Assembly: GCF_003762835.1 (NCBI RefSeq)
Contig: NZ_RJWA01000003.1
Coordinates: forward strand, 372,001-436,000
Source of the DNA: Micromonospora sp. HM5-17
GTDB lineage: Bacteria > Actinomycetota > Actinomycetes > Mycobacteriales > Micromonosporaceae
DNA: 64,000 nucleotides
Direction of reading: 5' to 3'
Below, in pieces: positions 8,950-17,761 of the stretch. Each line of letters opens with the position of its first letter. Within the stretch, counting starts at the first letter, position 1. Below the pieces are notes generated by a model. That model was not told the DNA's origin. It did not search any database and worked only from the letters and a program-made list of their open reading frames with translations. Position numbers and translations under genes: made by a program.

Positions 8950-10014
8950 GTGAATGTCCGCACGATCTGGCGACGGCCGGTTCCACCCGTCAGCGTGCTC
9001 GCGCTCGGGCTCAGCGTGGTCGCGCTGGCGCTGGCCGCGACGGCACTCTACTTCTCGGCCGGACGTCAGGGCGACGACCTGGCTCGGGACGCCTCACGGC
9101 GGTTCGCCGCCGTGGAACTCCTCGGCTCGCCCTCCGACACGGTACGGGCCAGCGGGGTCTTCGCCCTCGAGAACGTTCTCCGGGAGGCGCCGGCCGAGCA
9201 GCCCATCGTGACCGCGGTCCTCACCGCCTTCGTGCGGCAGTACGCCACGGCTCCGGCCGAAAGGTCCACTGTCGACGACGCGGCGCGGCATCCGGCGGTG
9301 GACGTTCAGGCGGCCCTGACCGTGCTCGGCCGGCGCGACGTCCGCTGGGACCGTCCGGGCGAGCGGCTCGACCTCTCCGGTGCGGTGCTGACCGGCGCGT
9401 CGTGGCGGGACGCGCGCCTGGCCGGGGTGATTCTCACCGGAGCCCGGCTGGACGGCGCCGACCTGCGTGGCGCGACGCTCGACGGCGCCGACCTCTCCGG
9501 CGCCGACCTGACCGGCGCGGACCTGGACCGGGCCAGCATGCGGGGGACCACCCTGACCCGGGCGAACCTGACGAACGCCCGGATCAACCTGGCGATCCTC
9601 GACCGCGCGACCCTCAGCGGTGCGCAGATGCCGGGCGCGGGCCTGGACGGGACCGGGCTGGTCGGCGCCACCATGGTCGGGGTCAACCTGCGCGGCGCCC
9701 GGCTCGACGCCACCAACCTCTCCGCCGCGAACCTGACCGACGCCGACCTGAGCGAGGCCTACCTCGGCTACGTCACCGCGCCCGGCGCCGACCTGACCAG
9801 AGCGAGACTGGTTGGCTCGAATCTGATCGACATCGACCTGACCGAGGCCCAGCTCGCCGGGACGAACCTCAACCGGGCGCTGCTGCACGGGGCGACGCTG
9901 AACCGAACCCGGGTCACCGCCGACCAGATCAGCTGCGCGGTGCTGAGCGACCGGACCCTCCTGCCGGCGGCGATGGTGGTCCCCAGCCGACCCGCCCCCA
10001 CCTGCGCCGACTGA
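8950..10014 (+). CDS. Membrane-anchored pentapeptide-repeat protein
   Basis: A 354-residue protein from GTG at 8950. One N-terminal membrane segment (about residues 10-35, VLALGLSVVALALAATALYFS) is followed by an alpha-helical region (about 40-125), then about 30 pentapeptide repeats of the A(D/N)LxG type, such as GADLRGATLDGADLSGADLTGADL..., which form a right-handed square beta-helix, and a C-terminal cap with CAVLSD and CAD. Pentapeptide proteins include gyrase-protecting DNA mimics, but the membrane anchor and helical domain make that unlikely here. The role is unknown. A weak CAAACT box 6 nt before the GTG suggests leaderless expression. Confidence 0.88.
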   Translation: MNVRTIWRRPVPPVSVLALGLSVVALALAATALYFSAGRQGDDLARDASRRFAAVELLGSPSDTVRASGVFALENVLREAPAEQPIVTAVLTAFVRQYATAPAERSTVDDAARHPAVDVQAALTVLGRRDVRWDRPGERLDLSGAVLTGASWRDARLAGVILTGARLDGADLRGATLDGADLSGADLTGADLDRASMRGTTLTRANLTNARINLAILDRATLSGAQMPGAGLDGTGLVGATMVGVNLRGARLDATNLSAANLTDADLSEAYLGYVTAPGADLTRARLVGSNLIDIDLTEAQLAGTNLNRALLHGATLNRTRVTADQISCAVLSDRTLLPAAMVVPSRPAPTCAD

Positions 10015-10024
10015 CGCCGATCCG

Positions 10025-10065
10025 GGGAGGGCTCCGTCACGCCGCCGGCGCGACGGAGCCCTCCC
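10025..10065. terminator. Bidirectional terminator between converging genes
   Basis: GGGAGGGCTCCGTC (10025-10038) is perfectly complementary to GACGGAGCCCTCCC (10052-10065), a 14-bp stem with a 13-nt loop. It lies between the pentapeptide gene (+) and valS (-) and should serve both. Confidence 0.85.
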
Positions 10066-10070
10066 GGTGG

Positions 10071-12683
10071 TCAGAAGGCGCAGGCGATGACGAGTTCCGG
10101 GGCGCGGTCGGGCAGGAGGTCCAGCTTGCCGATCCGGCCCGCCGCCTTCAGGTCTGCGGCGATCAGGCCCAGCCGCTCCAGTGTCTCCGCCGGGCCGAGC
10201 ACCTCGGCCAGCGGCACCTCGGTCCGCATCGACAGCTTCCGTTCCGACTTCGCCCGCCGTACCTGGGTCAGCGCCGTACCGGCCAGCTCCAGCAGCGCCG
10301 GATCGCCGTCGGCCGCGACCCGCTGAATCTCGTACGTCGTCGGCCACGGCGCCCGGTGCACCGAGCCGTACCGCCACCAGGACCAGATCTCCTCGGTGAC
10401 GTACGGCAGGAACGGGGCGAAGAGCCGCAACTGCGCCGAGAGCGCCGCGGCGAGGGCGGCCCGGGCCGAGTCGGCGCCGGAGCCCGTGCCGTACGCCCGC
10501 TCCTTCACCAGTTCGATGTAGTCGTCGCAGAACGTCCAGAAGAACGCCTCGGCGCACTGGAGGGCTTCCGTGTGGTCGTACCGCTCGAGAGCGGCGGTGG
10601 CGGTGGCGACCACGCCGGCGAGCCGGGCGAGCATCGACCGGTCCAGCGGCTCGGTCGCCGGTGCCCGCAGCGCGTCGGCGGCGCCGAGCCCGAGGGCGAA
10701 CCGGGACGCGTTCAGCAGCTTCGTCGCCAGCCGTCGACCGACCCGGATCTGGGCCGGGTCGAAGGCGAGGTCGGTGCCGGGGCGACCGGTCGCCGCCCAG
10801 TAGCGGACCGCGTCCGGGCTGTGCTCCTCGAGCAGTCCCATCGGGGTGACGACGTTCCCCTTCGACTTGGACATCTTCTTCCGGTCCGGGTCGAGGATCC
10901 AGCCGGAGAGCACCGCGTCCCGCCAGGGCAGCACCCCGTGCTCCAGGTGGGAGCGGACCAGGGTGGAGAAGAGCCAGGTGCGGATGATCTCCTGGCCCTG
11001 TGGCCGCAGGTCCATCGGGAAGACCCGGGCGAACAGGTCCGGGTCGCGTTCCCAGCCGCCGACGATCTGTGGCGTCAGCGACGAGGTGGCCCAGGTGTCC
11101 ATGACGTCCGGGTCGGCCACGAAACCGCCCGGCTGGCCGCGCTGCGCCTCGACGTACCCGGGCGGCACGTCGGTGGTCGGGTCGACGGGCAGTGCGGACT
11201 CCTCCGGAGTGAGAGGCTGGGTGTGGTCCGGCTCGCCGGCGTCGTCGAGTCGGTACCAGATCGGGAACGGCACCCCGAAGAAGCGTTGCCGGCTGATCAG
11301 CCAGTCCCCGGTCAGCCCGGTCACCCAGTGCTCGTACCGGTGCCACATGTGCTCCGGCACCCAGTTCAGCTCCCGGCCCCGGGCCAGCAGTTCCGCGCGC
11401 AGGTCGGCGTCCCGGCCACCGTTGCGCAGGTACCACTGCCGGGTGGAGATGATCTCCAGGGGCTGGTCGCCCCGCTCGTAGAACTTCACCGGATGGGTGA
11501 CCGGTCGCGGCTCCCCGACCAGGTCGCCGGAGGCCGCCAGCAGTTCGACGATCCGCCGCCGGGCCGCGGTCACCGAGAGGCCGGCCAGCTCGGCATACGG
11601 GGCCGGGGCGACGCCGGCGGGCGGGTCGGGGAGCAGCCGGCCGTCCCGGCCGATCACCACCCGGGTCGGCAGCCGCAGCTCCCGCCACCAGGTCACGTCG
11701 GTCAGGTCGCCGAACGTGCAGACCATGACCAGGCCGCTGCCCTTCTCCGGGTCGGCCAGCGGGTGGGCGTACACGGTCACCTCGACGCCGAAGAGCGGGG
11801 TGGCGACCGTGCCGCCGACCAGGTCGGCGTAGCGCTCGTCGTCCGGGTGGCAGACCAGCGCCACGCAGGCGGGCAGCAGCTCCGGGCGGGTGGTCTCGAT
11901 GTGCACGTACCTCCCGTCCCGGCCCGGTCCGGGCGCGGGCGGCGTCCCGGCGCTGCCCGGCCCGGGACGAACCACCGCGAACCGCAGTCGGTGGTACGCC
12001 CCGGGCCGCTCCCGATCCTCCAGTTCGGCCTGGGCCACCGCCGTGCCGAACCCGACGTCCCAGAGCGCCGGCGCCTCCGCGCTGTACACCTCGCCCCGGG
12101 CCAGGTTGCGCAGGAAGGCCCGCTGCGCGGTGGCCCGGGCTTCCGGTCCGATGGTGGTGTACGTCAACGACCAGTCCACCGAGAGCCCCAGCCGTCGCCA
12201 GAGTGCCTCGAACGCCCGCTCGTCCTCGGCGGTCAGCCGCTGGCACAGCTCCACGAAGTTGCGCCGGGAGATCGAGACCGGGTTCTTCCGCACCTCGTCG
12301 CTGACCGGCCGCGCGGGCGGCCGCCACTCGGGGTCGTACGGGAGCGACGGGTCGCAACGCACGCCGAAGACGTTCTGGACCCGCCGCTCGGTCGGCAGGC
12401 CGTTGTCGTCCCAGCCCATGGGGTAGAAGACCGTCCGGCCGCGCATCCGCTGGAACCGGGCCACGATGTCGGTGTGGGTGTACGAGAAGACGTGCCCCAT
12501 GTGCAGTTCGCCGGATACAGTCGGCGGAGGGGTGTCGATGGCGAATACGTCCGCCCGGCTCTTCGACCGGTCGAACGCGTACGTGCCCTCCTCCTGCCAG
12601 CGGGGCGCCCACTTCTCGGCGAGCCCGTCCAGGCTCGGCCGTTCCGGGACACCGACGCGGCGCTGCCGCTCTGTATCAGTCAT
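10071..12683 (-). CDS. valS: Valyl-tRNA synthetase
   Basis: An 870-residue class I aminoacyl-tRNA synthetase. The HIGH motif is HMGH at 61-64, preceded by the ValRS-typical DTPPPTVSGEL, and the KMSKS motif appears as KKMSKSKGNV in the C-terminal half of the catalytic core. The editing domain and an anticodon-binding region (RYDHTEALQCAEAFFWTFCDDYIELVKERAY) follow, with a short C-terminal segment that contains no long coiled coil. Translation starts at ATG 12683. TACCAT lies 6 nt upstream, so the mRNA is probably leaderless. It sits 104 nt downstream of the AAA-DUF2997-radical SAM gene set. Confidence 0.96.
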   Translation of the reverse strand: MTDTERQRRVGVPERPSLDGLAEKWAPRWQEEGTYAFDRSKSRADVFAIDTPPPTVSGELHMGHVFSYTHTDIVARFQRMRGRTVFYPMGWDDNGLPTERRVQNVFGVRCDPSLPYDPEWRPPARPVSDEVRKNPVSISRRNFVELCQRLTAEDERAFEALWRRLGLSVDWSLTYTTIGPEARATAQRAFLRNLARGEVYSAEAPALWDVGFGTAVAQAELEDRERPGAYHRLRFAVVRPGPGSAGTPPAPGPGRDGRYVHIETTRPELLPACVALVCHPDDERYADLVGGTVATPLFGVEVTVYAHPLADPEKGSGLVMVCTFGDLTDVTWWRELRLPTRVVIGRDGRLLPDPPAGVAPAPYAELAGLSVTAARRRIVELLAASGDLVGEPRPVTHPVKFYERGDQPLEIISTRQWYLRNGGRDADLRAELLARGRELNWVPEHMWHRYEHWVTGLTGDWLISRQRFFGVPFPIWYRLDDAGEPDHTQPLTPEESALPVDPTTDVPPGYVEAQRGQPGGFVADPDVMDTWATSSLTPQIVGGWERDPDLFARVFPMDLRPQGQEIIRTWLFSTLVRSHLEHGVLPWRDAVLSGWILDPDRKKMSKSKGNVVTPMGLLEEHSPDAVRYWAATGRPGTDLAFDPAQIRVGRRLATKLLNASRFALGLGAADALRAPATEPLDRSMLARLAGVVATATAALERYDHTEALQCAEAFFWTFCDDYIELVKERAYGTGSGADSARAALAAALSAQLRLFAPFLPYVTEEIWSWWRYGSVHRAPWPTTYEIQRVAADGDPALLELAGTALTQVRRAKSERKLSMRTEVPLAEVLGPAETLERLGLIAADLKAAGRIGKLDLLPDRAPELVIACAF

Positions 12684-12689
12684 CCGCCG

Positions 12690-12695
12690 ATGGTA
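12690..12695 (-). promoter_or_regulatory. -10 box of a leaderless valS transcript
   Basis: On the minus strand TACCAT is separated by 6 nt (CGGCGG) from the ATG of valS. It implies that valS has its own start site and is not only read through from the upstream gene set. Confidence 0.55.
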
Positions 12696-12787
12696 CGTCG
12701 GGCGTCCGTCGCGTCCGACCGGGTTTTACCTGCCCAAAGACCGGGGCCGAGCCGGGTGTGGGGGTGATCCGTCGCCCGGATCCGCCG

Positions 12788-13456
12788 TCAGGCGGGGGCG
12801 CGGCGCGGGCGGGTGCCGAGCCCCTGGAGCAGCGCGTCCAGCACGTCCGGTTCGGCCCAACCGTTGACCGCGATGCCGCCCGACGCGTCGACCGTGACCT
12901 CCAGCCGGTCAGGGCCGGCGACCAGCTCCGCGACGGAGGTGGCGATCCGGTCGGTGAGCAGCACGAACTCCTGGTTCGTCGACCCGACCCAGGGACGTAC
13001 GCGGTCGATCCGGTCGGCAAGGAACGGTCCGGCGACCAGGAGGTCGGTCTCGGCGAGCAGCGCGGCCACGTCGGCACGACCGGTGCTGATCGCCCGGTGC
13101 AGCTCCTCGGTGGTGTAGCCGGTGAAGGTCATCACGGATCTGCCGGCCGCGCGTACCCCGGCGGCGACCCGGGCCAGGGCGGCGGCCTGGTCGAACGGCT
13201 CACCGCCGAGCAGGGTCAGCCCGGCCGTCCCGGCGTCGAGGATCCGGGCGACCAGCGCGGCCGGTGCGATCCGCTCGCCGCCACGGAAGCCCCACATGTG
13301 CGGGTTGAAGCAACCGGGGCAGCGGATGCTGCACCCCTGCACCCAGACCGCCGTTCGCTCGCCCGGCCCCTCGGCGCGGGTCGAGGCGAGGAAGCGTGCC
13401 ACCGAGACGACGTCGGGTTCCGCGCTCGCCGCCGGGACGCGGGTGTGGTCAGACAT
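12788..13456 (-). CDS. Radical-SAM activase-like protein (4Fe-4S, NrdG-like)
   Basis: A 222-residue protein of the NrdG/pyruvate-formate-lyase-activating group. The iron-sulfur motif CxxxCxxC is C42, C46 and C49 (GCSIRCPGC), followed by NPHMWGFRGGE and by the GGEP SAM-binding motif (LTLLGGEPFDQ, about 74-80). No ribonucleotide reductase or formate-lyase gene is nearby, so the usual activase job is not supported. Its ATG lies inside the end of the upstream HhH gene (8-nt overlap), which ties it to the Ycf46/DUF2997 set. Its substrate may be one of those proteins; that is inference. Confidence 0.85.
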   Translation of the reverse strand: MSDHTRVPAASAEPDVVSVARFLASTRAEGPGERTAVWVQGCSIRCPGCFNPHMWGFRGGERIAPAALVARILDAGTAGLTLLGGEPFDQAAALARVAAGVRAAGRSVMTFTGYTTEELHRAISTGRADVAALLAETDLLVAGPFLADRIDRVRPWVGSTNQEFVLLTDRIATSVAELVAGPDRLEVTVDASGGIAVNGWAEPDVLDALLQGLGTRPRRAPA

Positions 13457-14471
13457 CGAGGACGCGACCCTGGTGCGGCGGTCGCCACCCGTCGTCATCG
13501 GAGCCACGTCCGGCTCCGCCCGTCGGTCCGGTACCGGACCCGAACGTCGGCCCGGTGGTGTCTCCGGCCGCCGGTCCGAACGCCGATCCGGCGGCCTGCC
13601 CCGCCCGGGGCGGTGCGCAGACCAGCCGGTGTCGCAGCCGGGCGAACTCGTGCGGGGCCAGGCCGGCGACGGCGGCGAACTCCTGCACGCTGCCGAAGCC
13701 GCGCTGCGCCTGCCGCTGCGCGAGCACCCGGGCGGCGCGGTCGGGATGGAAACCCGGCAGCGCCACGAGCTGCTCGTAGCCGGCGGTGTTGACGTCCACA
13801 GCCGGCTCGCCGGCCGTCCCGGTCGGCGGCCCGGGCGCGACCGTCGACGGTGGCCCGACCGTGGCCGCAGCCCCTGACGGGGCGGTGGGTGCTGGCCCCG
13901 GCCTGGCGGGTGACGTGACCGGTGCGGCGGACGGCCCCGGGCCGTAGAACGACTCCGGCGGCGGCACCAGGCCCGGCGGCAGCGTTCCGGGACCGTACGG
14001 ATTGCTGACGTATCCGGTTGGCGCGGAATGGGGTGACCCGTGGTGAGCGGGCCCGGGGTAGGCCGGCCCGGGGTGGCTCGGCGGCGGCGCCACGGCCGGC
14101 TGGGCGTACCACGGCACCCAGGTGGCCCGCCACCGCAGCCACGCGCCGTTGATCGCCGCCGCGTGGATCAGGCTCGCGAGGTAGGAGACGAGGTAGACCC
14201 AGACAGCGATGGTGCTGACGACGCTCTGCTGGGGTGTCACGCCGACCACGACGAAGGAGGTCCAGCCGAGTACCAGGTAGCAGATGCCGGAGATCCACCA
14301 CGCCGGTCGACGGGCGCGTATCCCGACGTAGAGGAAGCCGATCCCGCCCAGCCAGCTGAGCCCGAGCGCGGGAATCAGCAGCCACAGGCTGTGCCGGATC
14401 CGCCAGCCGAGGCTGCGCGCCGGGTGGTCGGCCGGGAGCGCGACCTGACCGTGCTCAGGCCCGGTCGACAT
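13449..14471 (-). CDS. Membrane protein with C-terminal helix-hairpin-helix (ComEA-type) domain
   Basis: A 340-residue protein in three parts. Residues about 27-108 contain three membrane segments (LWLLIPALGLSWLGGIGFLY, WWISGICYLVLGWTSFVVVG, VVSTIAVWVYLVSYLASLI). Residues about 120-225 are a Pro/Gly-rich disordered linker. The last part (about 226-290) is a helix-hairpin-helix domain like that of the DNA receptor ComEA (VDVNTAGYEQLVALPGF and FGSVQEFAAVAGL). HhH domains bind DNA without sequence preference, but this one would face the cytoplasm or the outside depending on topology. It overlaps the DUF2997 gene before it (17 nt) and the radical-SAM gene after it (8 nt). Confidence 0.85.
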   Translation of the reverse strand: MSTGPEHGQVALPADHPARSLGWRIRHSLWLLIPALGLSWLGGIGFLYVGIRARRPAWWISGICYLVLGWTSFVVVGVTPQQSVVSTIAVWVYLVSYLASLIHAAAINGAWLRWRATWVPWYAQPAVAPPPSHPGPAYPGPAHHGSPHSAPTGYVSNPYGPGTLPPGLVPPPESFYGPGPSAAPVTSPARPGPAPTAPSGAAATVGPPSTVAPGPPTGTAGEPAVDVNTAGYEQLVALPGFHPDRAARVLAQRQAQRGFGSVQEFAAVAGLAPHEFARLRHRLVCAPPRAGQAAGSAFGPAAGDTTGPTFGSGTGPTGGAGRGSDDDGWRPPHQGRVLDV

Positions 14472-14676
14472 CACGCAGTTCCTGCCGCTGCGCGGCGTAC
14501 GTCGGCGCCCGGTCGAAGTCGGCGGTGTAGGCGCTCTCCACCACGCGGGCGTCGAGCAGCTCCTCGAGCACCGCGATGTAGTCGAGGCACTCCTCGCCGA
14601 CGACGCCCCTGGTCTCGGCGTTGACCGTACCGTCCGGGGCGACGGTTACCACGATCCGACGTTCACCCAGCACCAC
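14455..14676 (-). CDS. DUF2997 small protein
   Basis: A 73-residue protein beginning at one of two adjacent GTG codons (14676 or 14673), with GGAGGGGG just upstream. The pattern IVVTVAPDGTVNAETRGVVG, then C and LEELLDARVV, matches DUF2997: a beta hairpin with DGxV, a G-xx-G-xx-C motif (Cys about 34) and a helix. In cyanobacteria DUF2997 is encoded beside Ycf35 (DUF1257) and a ferredoxin, with no known role. Here it overlaps the Ycf35-like gene by 14 nt and the HhH gene by 17 nt, so the three are translationally coupled. Confidence 0.82.
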   Translation of the reverse strand: MVLGERRIVVTVAPDGTVNAETRGVVGEECLDYIAVLEELLDARVVESAYTADFDRAPTYAAQRQELRDVDRA

Positions 14677-15127
14677 GTACCCCCTCCCGTACCGCGAAGA
14701 CCAGCCGGACGGCCTCGTCCTCCATGGTCTGTTCCGACTCCAGCCGCAGCCCGGCGGCCGGGGCCCGCTCCCGCAACCGGTCGAGCACGGCCCGCTGCAC
14801 CTGGCGACCGTACCCGGCGTCAACGGCGCGCACGATCTCGATGGCGCGGCTCTCGTCGACCTCCCCGGTGAAGGAGGCCGTCCAGATGCCGTTCTGGTCG
14901 CGCCGGAACGTCGCCTGGACGCCCTGCCAGGCCACCGCGATCTCGTGGCCCCGCACGGTGACCGCCGCACCGGTCTCCCGGAGCGCGGCGGCGAGCAGAT
15001 TCTCGTCCCGCATCCGGGTCTGCACCTCACACACCACCCGGCCGTCGTCGTCCCGCCCGGATGCCAGGCCCGCCACGGTGGTCGCGGCGGCCAGGGCGAC
15101 CGGAACGAGGAGCAGTGACACGCTCAT
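14663..15127 (-). CDS. Ycf35/DUF1257-like protein with N-terminal membrane segment
   Basis: A 154-residue protein. ATG at 15127 has a strong ribosome site (GGGAGGG). The first 24 residues are hydrophobic (MSVSLLLVPVALAAATTVAG), unlike cyanobacterial Ycf35. The remainder (about 30-150) follows the DUF1257 pattern: NLLAAALRETGAAVTVRG at the start, ATFRRDQNGIWTASFTG in the middle (where Ycf35 has a DGxYDLxxD-like strand) and a Tyr-containing helix YGRQVQRAVLDRLRERA near the end. The match is by pattern only. Its position between a Ycf46-like ATPase and a DUF2997 gene strengthens it. Confidence 0.6.
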   Translation of the reverse strand: MSVSLLLVPVALAAATTVAGLASGRDDDGRVVCEVQTRMRDENLLAAALRETGAAVTVRGHEIAVAWQGVQATFRRDQNGIWTASFTGEVDESRAIEIVRAVDAGYGRQVQRAVLDRLRERAPAAGLRLESEQTMEDEAVRLVFAVREGVRGAG

Positions 15128-15212
15128 CCGTCCCTCCCCACGGTTCGTTGTCGAACGCGTCCCGGCCCGCGACGCCCCGTCCGACGTGGACTGATCTGCA
15201 CCGCGGGCCGGT

Positions 15213-16853
15213 CTAGTACTCGACCAGCCGGCCCCCGTGCGGGCCGGGCGGAAAGCCGTCCGGGCCCGGCCGTCCGATCGTGGGCCGACCACCGAGATCC
15301 CAGTCCTCGGCGGCGGTGGCCGCCACGGCGCGGGTCGAGGCCCAGGCCCGGACCGCGTCGATCTGCTCGGCCTGGGTGACGCTCAGCGGCACCATGGTGG
15401 CGACCGCCCGGACCAGGTCGTCCCGATCCAGCGGACGCCGGGCGGAGAACGCCTCGAAGAGGCCGGCGATCACCGCCTGCTCGATCTCGGCACCCGAGTA
15501 GCCCTCGGTCAGCGCGGACAACTCGGCGAGCAGGTCGTCGTCGAGGACGAGTCCGCCGGCGACCGCCGGGTTGCGCAACCGGCGGGCCAGGTGGACCCGC
15601 CAGATCGAGCGCCGCTCCACCTGGGTCGGCAGGTCGACGAAGAAGATCTCGTCGAACCGCCCCTTGCGGAGCAGTTCCGGCGGCAGCCGACCGATGTCGT
15701 TCGCGGTGGCGATGACGAAGACCGGACGGGTCTTCTCCTGCATCCAGGTGAGGAACGTGCCGAAGACCCGGGAGGCGGTGCCGGAATCGCCGCCGGAGTC
15801 CGGTGCCAGACCCTTCTCGATCTCATCCACCCAGAGCACGCACGGCGCGGTGGCCTCGGCGATCCGGATCGCGGTCCGCAGGTTCTGCTCGCTCGACCCG
15901 ACCAGCCCGGAGAAGACCCGGCCGATGTCGAAGCGCAGCAGCGGCAGCTCCCAGGTCGCCGCGACCGCCTTCGCGGTCAGCGACTTGCCGCAGCCGGGGA
16001 CTCCGGTGATCAGTACGCCGCGCGGGGCGGGCAGGCCGTACTCGGCGGCCGCGGCCAGCCAGGCCCCCTCCCGTTTGGCCAGCCACCGCTTGAGGTTCTC
16101 GAGGCCGCCGATGTCGGCCAGGCCCGCACCAGCCTCCACCACCTCCAGCAGCCCCGACTTGCGGACGGCCTGCCGCTTCTCCTCGTGCACCACGCGCAGG
16201 TCATGGACGTCGAGGATCCCGTCGTTGACGATCGCCCGGGCGAAGGCGTTCTCCGCCTCGTGCAGGGTCAGCCCGAGCGCGGCCTTGGCGAAGCGCTCCC
16301 GTTGCACGTCGTCGAGGCGGATCTGAATCCGGCCGCTGGCGATGTTCGCCGCGATCAGCCCGTCGAGCACCATCCGGATCTCCGCCTCGCTCGGGAGGGG
16401 AAAGTCGACGATCGTCACGTCCCGGTCCAGCTCGACGGGGATCCGCAGCACCGGTGAGACCAGGACCAGTGTCCGGGGCACCGTGCCGGACTTGAACGCC
16501 GCCGCCACGTCCCGGAGTCGTCGGATGATGCGCGGATCGCCGGGGCGGCCGTCCCCGCCGAGCACCGGATGCAGGTCGCGCAGGATCACCACGCTCGGTT
16601 CGTCGAGCCGGAGTACGGCGTCCAGCGCGTCCGCCGGGTCGGTGGTGCCACGGCGGACAACGCCGTCGGGTTGCACCAGTCCCTCGGTCAGCGACCAGGT
16701 CCAGACCGCCCGGGGCGTCCGGACCGAGGTGCCGTCCCGGGCCACCGCCGTCACCTCGGCGATGACCCGGGACTCCTCGTACGACTCCACGTAGAGGATC
16801 GGCAGTCGAGCCTTGAGCAGCTGGGCAAGATTGTCCCGAAAACTCCTGCTCAC
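15213..16853 (-). CDS. Ycf46-like AAA+ ATPase
   Basis: A 546-residue AAA+ protein. The N-terminal half (about 1-235) begins [26 protein letters not shown], the start typical of Ycf46 proteins, and looks like a degenerate first AAA domain ([11 protein letters not shown] in the Walker B place). The second domain is intact: Walker A GVPGCGKS (284-291), Walker [10 protein letters not shown] with D343/E344, sensor-1 N385 (TANDIG), arginine region RKGRFDE (396-402), and a C-terminal lid ([12 protein letters not shown]). Start GTG 16853 with GGAGAG upstream. Ycf46 is linked to carbon and photosynthesis regulation in cyanobacteria, but a non-photosynthetic role must apply here. It leads a compact gene set running down to the radical-SAM gene. 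Confidence 0.88.
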   Translation of the reverse strand: MSRSFRDNLAQLLKARLPILYVESYEESRVIAEVTAVARDGTSVRTPRAVWTWSLTEGLVQPDGVVRRGTTDPADALDAVLRLDEPSVVILRDLHPVLGGDGRPGDPRIIRRLRDVAAAFKSGTVPRTLVLVSPVLRIPVELDRDVTIVDFPLPSEAEIRMVLDGLIAANIASGRIQIRLDDVQRERFAKAALGLTLHEAENAFARAIVNDGILDVHDLRVVHEEKRQAVRKSGLLEVVEAGAGLADIGGLENLKRWLAKREGAWLAAAAEYGLPAPRGVLITGVPGCGKSLTAKAVAATWELPLLRFDIGRVFSGLVGSSEQNLRTAIRIAEATAPCVLWVDEIEKGLAPDSGGDSGTASRVFGTFLTWMQEKTRPVFVIATANDIGRLPPELLRKGRFDEIFFVDLPTQVERRSIWRVHLARRLRNPAVAGGLVLDDDLLAELSALTEGYSGAEIEQAVIAGLFEAFSARRPLDRDDLVRAVATMVPLSVTQAEQIDAVRAWASTRAVAATAAEDWDLGGRPTIGRPGPDGFPPGPHGGRLVEY

Positions 16854-17089
16854 CTCTCCACCCCTACCGCCGCCGGTCGGTCAGCCACTCTAACAGTGCT
16901 GGCCAGCGGCGTTCGGACGTCGCTTCGGCCCGGGGTATCCCGGGCGGCTGGCCATGTGGCGTGCCCGCTGGGGGTTGGGTCCGCGTCGGTGCCGGCCGGC
17001 CGGAGGGCCTCGCGCCGTGCGGGGTGGCGACGAGGTGGCGGTGCGGGCCGACGCCGGGTGGGCGAACGGTGTGGCCGGGATCGGGGTGC

Positions 17090-17569
17090 TCACGACGGCT
17101 CCTCGCTGGTCGAGGTGGGGATGGTCGTGGTGGGCGGTGGCGCCGAGCCCGCCAGCGGAGTGGTGTCGAGGTACCTGACCTCGTAGACGCGCTCGGCAAA
17201 CCGCCAGCCGTCCGGGGTGCGCTGGTAGCGGTCGTGGTAGATGGCGTAGTTCAGGTGCGAGCTGCCGTCGCGAAGGCTGACGAGCTCCTGGATGTACGCC
17301 CGGCCAGTCGCGGTGTCGCCCGCGAGCCGGATCGGCCCCGGGTGTGTCGTCTGGACGAAGAAGTTCCACCGGGCCTGCAACCGCTCACCGCCGGCACGGA
17401 TCTCCTCGCGACCGACCAGCTCGACCGGAATGTTGGGCATCCGCAGCGCGCCGTCCGGCGTGAACAGCGACGCGATGCGGGCGGGATCGCGCATCATCAC
17501 CGCGTCGGCGAACTCGTCACGGAGTGCCGCGATCTCGACGCGGTCCACGATGTCCCGAAGGTGACTCAT
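17090..17569 (-). CDS. SnoaL-like (NTF2 fold) protein
   Basis: A 159-residue protein from ATG at 17569. It has the SnoaL_4/NTF2 pattern: AALRDEFADAVMMRDPARIASLFTPDGALRMP, a central strand region (HPGPIRLAGDTATGRAYI) and the terminal YHDRYQRTPDGWRFAERVYEVRYLD. Proteins of this fold are small-molecule isomerases, hydratases or binding proteins. It faces the SigJ-type sigma gene across a 192-nt shared promoter region. That sigma factor carries a SnoaL domain of its own, so the two are likely a functional pair. Confidence 0.88.
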   Translation of the reverse strand: MSHLRDIVDRVEIAALRDEFADAVMMRDPARIASLFTPDGALRMPNIPVELVGREEIRAGGERLQARWNFFVQTTHPGPIRLAGDTATGRAYIQELVSLRDGSSHLNYAIYHDRYQRTPDGWRFAERVYEVRYLDTTPLAGSAPPPTTTIPTSTSEEPS

Positions 17570-17676
17570 GGTTCCCTTCCTCTCGTCGGCAAGCCGGGGC
17601 GTGGCGGCAGGGCCAGCGCTCCCGTTCGCCGGAAAGGTGTGTCCGGCTATGGTTCGACGACCCAACCCGGTGACAT

Positions 17677-17699
17677 GTGTGGCGGCCCGGCGGCCACAC
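17677..17699. promoter_or_regulatory. Inverted repeat in the SnoaL/sigma divergent promoter
   Basis: GTGTGGC (17677-17683) and GCCACAC (17693-17699) form a perfect 7-bp inverted repeat with a 9-nt spacer, in the middle of the 192-nt gap between the two divergent genes. It may be an operator; no protein is assigned. Confidence 0.4.
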
Positions 17700-17761
17700 G
17701 GTCTGGTCCGGTGTTTCGTCGAATCGGTGAGGGCAGACGTGTGCAGGGAGCCGACAACGCT

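Noticed and set aside
8862-12767. 1300-codon plus-strand open frame over the pentapeptide gene and valS
   Set aside because: Composition is Arg/Gly/Pro-rich without any motif; both underlying genes have clear family signatures.
17659-17675. ECF41-type promoter (TGTCAC ... CGTC) before the SnoaL gene
   Set aside because: The two parts are only 10 nt apart, too close for a sigma recognition site.
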